DNA of 64,000 bases from HKCCE3408 sp039191215 (GTDB taxonomy: Bacteria; Pseudomonadota; Alphaproteobacteria; Rhodobacterales; Rhodobacteraceae), in the NCBI GenBank assembly GCA_039191215.1, contig JBCCXT010000015.1, positions 3,395 through 67,394 of the forward strand, read 5' to 3'. This document shows positions 60,130 through 64,000 of the stretch, in pieces. Position numbers and translations under genes: made by a program. Position 1 is the stretch's first letter; each line of letters opens with the position of its first letter. The notes beneath the pieces were generated by a model, which had not been told where the DNA came from, made no database searches, and was given only the letters and a program-made list of their open reading frames with translations.

Positions 60130-61137
60130 CTGAACCTGGTTTGGCAGGCCTACCGCCTGCGCTGGCGGCGCCGTGCCTATCTTTGGCGCGCCTGGTCCGC
60201 GCGCCATGATTTGTCGCCGGTCGCTATCCGGCTCGACCATGCCCCGCCCGACGCGATCCTTTGTCTGGCCTCTATCCGCAACGAAGCGGAACGGCTGCCG
60301 CAATTTCTGGCCCATTACCGCGCATTGGGCGTTGGCCATTTCCTGATCGTCGCCCATGACTGCACCGATGACAGCACAGCCCTTCTGGCCGATCAGGCCG
60401 ATGTCTCGCTTTGGCGAACGGATGCAGGCTACAAGGCCGCGCGCTTCGGTGTCGACTGGACAGGACGGCTTTTGCAGCGTTACGGGCACGGGCGCTGGTG
60501 CCTAACGGTCGATGCCGATGAGCTGTTGATCTATCCGCATTGGACAGAAAAGCCGCTACAAGACCTCACAAGCCAGCTTGCCGCTGATGGGCGGGAAAGC
60601 TTTGGCACGCTGAGCATTGATCTCTACCCCAAGGGCCCGTTGTCTTCTGCCGCTTTCACGGATGATGCGCTGGGTGCGTTGCGCTGGATGGATGCCGGTG
60701 CCTACCGCCAGACGCCGCAGCCGCACTTGAAGGTTGATCTGTTTCAAGGCGGCGTGCGCGATCGGGTGTTCTTCACCGACGCGCCGCGCCGGGCGCCGAC
60801 CATGAACAAAGTGCCGCTGGTAAAATGGCATTGGCGTTATGCCTACCGGAACGCCACTCATTCGATCCTGCCTCCGCGGCTGAACCAGGTCTTCTCGCTG
60901 CCAGAGAAGACCCAGATTTCCGGCGCGCTCCTGCACACCAAATTCTTGCCCTCAACACCCGCCCGTGCCAGCGAGGAAAAGCGTCGCCAACAGCACTTTG
61001 CCCAGGCCGAGGCGCATCACGCCTATTACGACGCGCTCATCGCTGATCCCGATCTTTGGTCGGCCGATCATTCGGTCGAATTCATCGGCTGGCAGCAGCT
61101 GGTCCAGATGGGGCTGATGGCCACCGGCCCCTGGTAA
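60130..61137 (+). CDS. Glycosyltransferase family 2/92-type protein, copy 1
   Basis: A predicted cytosolic glycosyltransferase with a Glyco_tranf_2_4-type core: DAILCLASIRNEAERLPQFL, HFLIVAHDCTDDS, WCLTVDADELLIYP (DxD-like), and HWRYAYRNATHSILPPRLNQV. It is homologous over its full length to the next gene. The similarity reaches back to about 60136, but no ATG/GTG/TTG is available before a TTG at 60211 that would remove this part; a CTG at 60130 with GGAG 7 bases upstream is the best start. The acceptor sugar is unknown. Confidence 0.85.
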   Translation: MNLVWQAYRLRWRRRAYLWRAWSARHDLSPVAIRLDHAPPDAILCLASIRNEAERLPQFLAHYRALGVGHFLIVAHDCTDDSTALLADQADVSLWRTDAGYKAARFGVDWTGRLLQRYGHGRWCLTVDADELLIYPHWTEKPLQDLTSQLAADGRESFGTLSIDLYPKGPLSSAAFTDDALGALRWMDAGAYRQTPQPHLKVDLFQGGVRDRVFFTDAPRRAPTMNKVPLVKWHWRYAYRNATHSILPPRLNQVFSLPEKTQISGALLHTKFLPSTPARASEEKRRQQHFAQAEAHHAYYDALIADPDLWSADHSVEFIGWQQLVQMGLMATGPW

Positions 61138-61224
61138 CCCGCTATTCACCTTGTTGCCGTTTACCTCCGGGGGCGCTGTGGGTATCGTGGCTGCAACGCC
61201 CGGCGGAGGAGAACGGGGCACCAG

Positions 61225-62238
61225 ATGAAGGCGATCGAGCGCTACGGCCTGAGATTAAACCGCAAACGCTACCTGGTGCGTGCGTGGCGCAAATCGCGTG
61301 CGTTGGAGCTTGCCGCCGACCGCACCTGGACAATTCGGCCTGATGACATCTTGTGCTTTGTCACGTTGCGAAATGAACGCGCGCGCCTGCCGTATTTCCT
61401 GCGCTACTACCGCGAACGCGGCGTGCGCCATTTTCTGATCGTTGACAATGCCAGCTCCGATACCGGCCTGGCCTATCTAATCGACCAGCCTGATTGTTCT
61501 GTCTGGACGACGGAGGCGAGTTATAAAAGTGCCCGCTTCGGCATGGACTGGGTCAACCACCTTCTGCGCCGCTACGGGCATGGCCATTGGTGTCTGACCG
61601 TCGATGCGGATGAGTTCCTGGTCTATCCTTATTGCGATACCAGACCGCTGCCAGCGCTGACCTATTGGCTCGAAAACGCCGGCGTTCGGGCCTTTGGCAC
61701 GATGGTGCTCGACATGTATCCGCAAGGACCGGTTGGCCAAGCGACTTATCGCGACGGCGAGGACCCGTTTGAACGCCTGTGCTGGTTTGACAGCGGCAAC
61801 TACACAATCACGCGGAACTGGGAATTTGGCAATCTGTGGATCCAGGGCGGCCCCCGGGCACGCATGTTCTTTGCCGATACGCCTTATGATGCGCCCGCGC
61901 TCAACAAGATACCGCTTGTCCACTGGCATCGCCGCTACACGTACGTCAGCTCCACCCATATGCTGCTGCCGCGCGGGCTCAATCTGGTGTTTGACGAATG
62001 GGGCGGCGAGAAGGCCTCGGGCGTGCTGCTGCACTCGAAGTTTCTCAACACGTTCACCTCGAAAGCCGAGGAAGAGTTGAAACGGCGCGAGCACTATGCC
62101 CGCAGCCGGGAATATGAGGCTTATCTGCTCGACCAAAGCGCCGGATCGCCGGTTTTTTGGAATAGCTGGTCGCAGCGTCTGGAAGGCTGGCGCCAGTTGG
62201 AATTGCTGGGCTTGATGTCAAAGGGCAATTGGGCATGA
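61225..62238 (+). CDS. Glycosyltransferase family 2/92-type protein, copy 2
   Basis: A 337-residue paralogue of the preceding gene, starting with a normal ATG (MKAIERYGLRLNRKRYLVRA). Same motif order: DDILCFVTLRNERARLPYFL, HFLIVDNASSDTG, WCLTVDADEFLVYP, and VHWHRRYTYVSSTHMLLPRG. The pair probably arose by tandem duplication and may add similar sugars to a surface polymer. Its stop overlaps the next gene's ATG (ATGA). Confidence 0.88.
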   Translation: MKAIERYGLRLNRKRYLVRAWRKSRALELAADRTWTIRPDDILCFVTLRNERARLPYFLRYYRERGVRHFLIVDNASSDTGLAYLIDQPDCSVWTTEASYKSARFGMDWVNHLLRRYGHGHWCLTVDADEFLVYPYCDTRPLPALTYWLENAGVRAFGTMVLDMYPQGPVGQATYRDGEDPFERLCWFDSGNYTITRNWEFGNLWIQGGPRARMFFADTPYDAPALNKIPLVHWHRRYTYVSSTHMLLPRGLNLVFDEWGGEKASGVLLHSKFLNTFTSKAEEELKRREHYARSREYEAYLLDQSAGSPVFWNSWSQRLEGWRQLELLGLMSKGNWA

Positions 62239-63932
62239 GCAGTCTGGGCTTCGTCATGTTGTGCCACACCGCCCTGGACCGGGCCGCCGATGTCGCGCGC
62301 TATTGGGCGGAACGCGATTGCCCGGTTGTCGTCCATGTCGACCGCCGCACGCCTGACGCGGAATTTGACGTGCTGCAAGCCGCGCTATCGGACCTCTGGA
62401 ACGTGCGGTTTTCCGGCCGCTTCGCGTGTGAATGGGGCCGCTGGTCGCTTGTTGCGGCCAGCCAGGAAGCCGCACAAATGCTGCTGCGCGAATTCATCGA
62501 TGTGCGCCATGTGTACCTCGCATCCGGCGCCTGCCTGCCGGTTCGCCCCCTTGATGACTTGCGCGACTTTCTGGCCCGTCACCCGCGCACCGATTTCATC
62601 GAAAGCGTCACGACCGAGGATGTCGATTGGACGCAAGGCGGTCTGGCCGAAGAGCGCTTTCGCATGCGTTTTCCGTTCTCGTGGAAACGGCAGCGATGGC
62701 TGTTTGATCGCAGTGTCGAGTTCCAGCGCCGGTTAGGCCTGGCGCGGTCTTTACCGGATGGCGTCGATCCGCATCTGGGCAGTCAATGGTGGTGCCTGAC
62801 GCGGCAAACCCTGTCGGCGATCCTGCAAGATCCGCGGCGGCGCGTGTTCGACCGGTATTTCCGCACGGTCTGGATCCCCGATGAAAGCTATTTCCAAACG
62901 CTAGCGCGGCGCTATTCCATTGATCTGCAAAGTCGGTCGCTGACCCTGTCGAAATTTGATTTTCAAGGCAAACCGCATGTTTTCTATGATGACCATCTCG
63001 ATCTGCTGACGCGGTCCGATTGCTTTGTCGCCCGCAAGGTCTGGCCGCGTGCGGGTCAGCTCTATGATAGGTTTCTGGCGTCCGGGCCTGTTCAGGATCG
63101 CGATGTGGACCCGGCGCCCGCGCGGATTGAGCGGGTCTTTCATGCCGCGCGCACACGGCGCAGCCGGGGCAGGCGCGGGCTTTTCATGGCGGGTCGCTTC
63201 CCACGCAATGATTGGGAGAGCGGGCGCAGTGCCGCGCCGTATACGATCTGCCACGGCTTTAACGCGATCTTCTCAGATTTCGACGGGTGGCTTGCGCGGC
63301 GCAGCGGCCTGCGCGTGCATGGGCACCTTTTTGCGCCCGAAAAGGTCGAATTTGCTGAAGGCCGGTCAGATTTTGTCGGCGGGCTGACATCCTCCGCGGC
63401 CTTGCGGGACTACAATCCCGGCCAGTTCCTGACCAACCTGATCTGGAACAGTCGTGGCGAACGGCAGGTCTTTCAGTTTGGGCCAAATGATCGCCAAGAA
63501 GTCGGCTCGTTTCTTGCCGGCGATGACAATGCAAGCTTGTGGATCGTAACAGGTGCCTGGGCGCTACCGCTATTTCTTGGCAATGCCGATTTCGGCGATA
63601 TCCGCAAACAGGCGGCGCGGTTGCAGCGGGTTGAGGCGGCGTTTCTCAATGCGCTGCAGGGCCGCGGCGCACGCGCGGACCTTCACATCTGGACCTTGGC
63701 TGATTTCCTGACCCAACCAATGGAGCATTTGCAGGAATTGCTCGACCATGTGGCGGGCCCCGCAGCCCCGCGCCTGTCCGAGGCGCCACGCATGGCCGAT
63801 CTGGCCGGATTTCCCCGCTTTGTCGAAAGCCTCAAAAATCAAGGGATGAATCCGCATCTGGTGGGTGATTTCGGCCCCGAGGAGGGGCCGGATCGGCCGA
63901 AGAACCCAGCAAAGCCCTATTTGGTGCGCTAA
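62235..63932 (+). CDS. Beta-1,6-N-acetylglucosaminyltransferase-like protein with C-terminal extension
   Basis: A 565-residue protein. The N-terminal about 290 residues resemble the core-2/I-branching GlcNAc-transferase family (VMLCHTALDRAADVARYW, VVVHVDRR, SGACLPVRPLDDLRDFL, GSQWWCLTR, IPDESYFQTL). The C-terminal half (from about 300) is of the DUF5928-type found in Rhodobacteraceae. Together they suggest a large surface-polymer-modifying enzyme. It ends 1 base before a sulfotransferase gene, so the two likely act together on one glycan. Confidence 0.83.
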   Translation: MSSLGFVMLCHTALDRAADVARYWAERDCPVVVHVDRRTPDAEFDVLQAALSDLWNVRFSGRFACEWGRWSLVAASQEAAQMLLREFIDVRHVYLASGACLPVRPLDDLRDFLARHPRTDFIESVTTEDVDWTQGGLAEERFRMRFPFSWKRQRWLFDRSVEFQRRLGLARSLPDGVDPHLGSQWWCLTRQTLSAILQDPRRRVFDRYFRTVWIPDESYFQTLARRYSIDLQSRSLTLSKFDFQGKPHVFYDDHLDLLTRSDCFVARKVWPRAGQLYDRFLASGPVQDRDVDPAPARIERVFHAARTRRSRGRRGLFMAGRFPRNDWESGRSAAPYTICHGFNAIFSDFDGWLARRSGLRVHGHLFAPEKVEFAEGRSDFVGGLTSSAALRDYNPGQFLTNLIWNSRGERQVFQFGPNDRQEVGSFLAGDDNASLWIVTGAWALPLFLGNADFGDIRKQAARLQRVEAAFLNALQGRGARADLHIWTLADFLTQPMEHLQELLDHVAGPAAPRLSEAPRMADLAGFPRFVESLKNQGMNPHLVGDFGPEEGPDRPKNPAKPYLVR

Positions 63933-64000
63933 ATGGCCCGTCCGTTCGATCTTTGCGTGATCTTTGCTGAGATGCGGACGGGCTCGAACCATCTCGAGAC
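63933..64000 (+). CDS. Stf0-like sulfotransferase (N-terminal fragment, cut by window edge)
   Basis: The first 22 codons, MARPFDLCVIFAEMRTGSNH and on to the edge, contain the PAPS 5'-phosphosulfate-loop-type RTGSN motif of Stf0 and related sulfotransferases. It starts directly after the branching-transferase gene. It would transfer sulfate from PAPS to a sugar; CysQ, 6 kb upstream, removes the PAP produced. Only the start is visible. Confidence 0.7.
   Translation, partial: MARPFDLCVIFAEMRTGSNHLE

Noticed and set aside
1..64000. Search for tRNA genes, rRNA, insertion sequences, CRISPR arrays or prophage
   Set aside because: No cloverleaf sequences, transposase frames, regularly spaced repeats or phage genes were seen; the window is chromosomal core plus the photosynthesis cluster.

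Overview
The window is high-GC, gene-dense DNA from an alphaproteobacterium, most likely a member of the Rhodobacteraceae / Roseobacter group of aerobic anoxygenic phototrophs. This is inferred from protein features and gene order: bchFNBH, ppaA-ppsR-bchG-bchP-idi and crtEF-bchCXYZ-pufQBA-dxs, followed by a maf-hemJ-rho-mnmEG-rsmG-parAB block with exact parS sites.

1-24.06 kb is a photosynthesis gene cluster. Reading left to right: bchH (cut by the window edge), bchB, bchN and bchF on the minus strand; the regulators ppaA and ppsR on the plus strand; bchG, a PucC-family transporter gene, bchP and idi on the plus strand; then a long minus-strand series crtE-crtF-bchC-bchX-(two small ORFs)-bchY-bchZ-pufQ-pufB-pufA-dxs; and crtD-crtC divergent from crtE. 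PpsR-type TGT-N12-ACA boxes lie in every main promoter gap. Biosynthesis of bacteriochlorophyll a from Mg-protoporphyrin, phytylation and spheroidene-type carotenoid steps are represented by apparently intact genes, and both LH1 antenna genes are intact.

The most striking feature is at 13.14-13.49 kb. Where pufL, pufM and pufC should follow pufA there is only the pufA 3' hairpin and about 300 bp of a frameshifted pufC C-terminus (tetraheme reaction-centre cytochrome), followed by dxs. The reaction-centre L and M genes are absent from this locus. The cluster therefore has pigments and antenna but no reaction centre here. Either the reaction-centre genes were moved elsewhere in the genome or phototrophy is being lost.

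24.06-34.18 kb is housekeeping: hslV, a polytopic membrane protein, a DM13 protein, hslU, a previously unlisted 54-residue Cys-containing ORF, an smr-mltA-tim44 operon, fxsA, secB, and a maf-aroE-coaE-dnaQ operon.

34.18-46.11 kb looks like the chromosomal replication-origin neighbourhood. It has an AT-richer 412-bp gap with DnaA-like motifs, then hemJ, rho, mnmE, mnmG, rsmG, parA and parB, with two perfect 16-bp parS sites inside mnmG and rsmG. hemW-rdgB-rph (minus) and hrcA-grpE (plus) follow. The photosynthesis cluster thus lies only about 10 kb from the probable origin.

46.11-57.3 kb carries mutS, maeB, a ribokinase-like gene, dnaJ-dnaK, alkB, an SH3 protein and an orphan polysaccharide ABC permease. 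57.4-64 kb is an envelope/polysaccharide segment: cysQ, kdsB (no normal start codon), galU, two paralogous glycosyltransferases, a branching GlcNAc-transferase-like protein, and the first 22 codons of a sulfotransferase. No tRNA, rRNA, insertion sequence or CRISPR array was seen.
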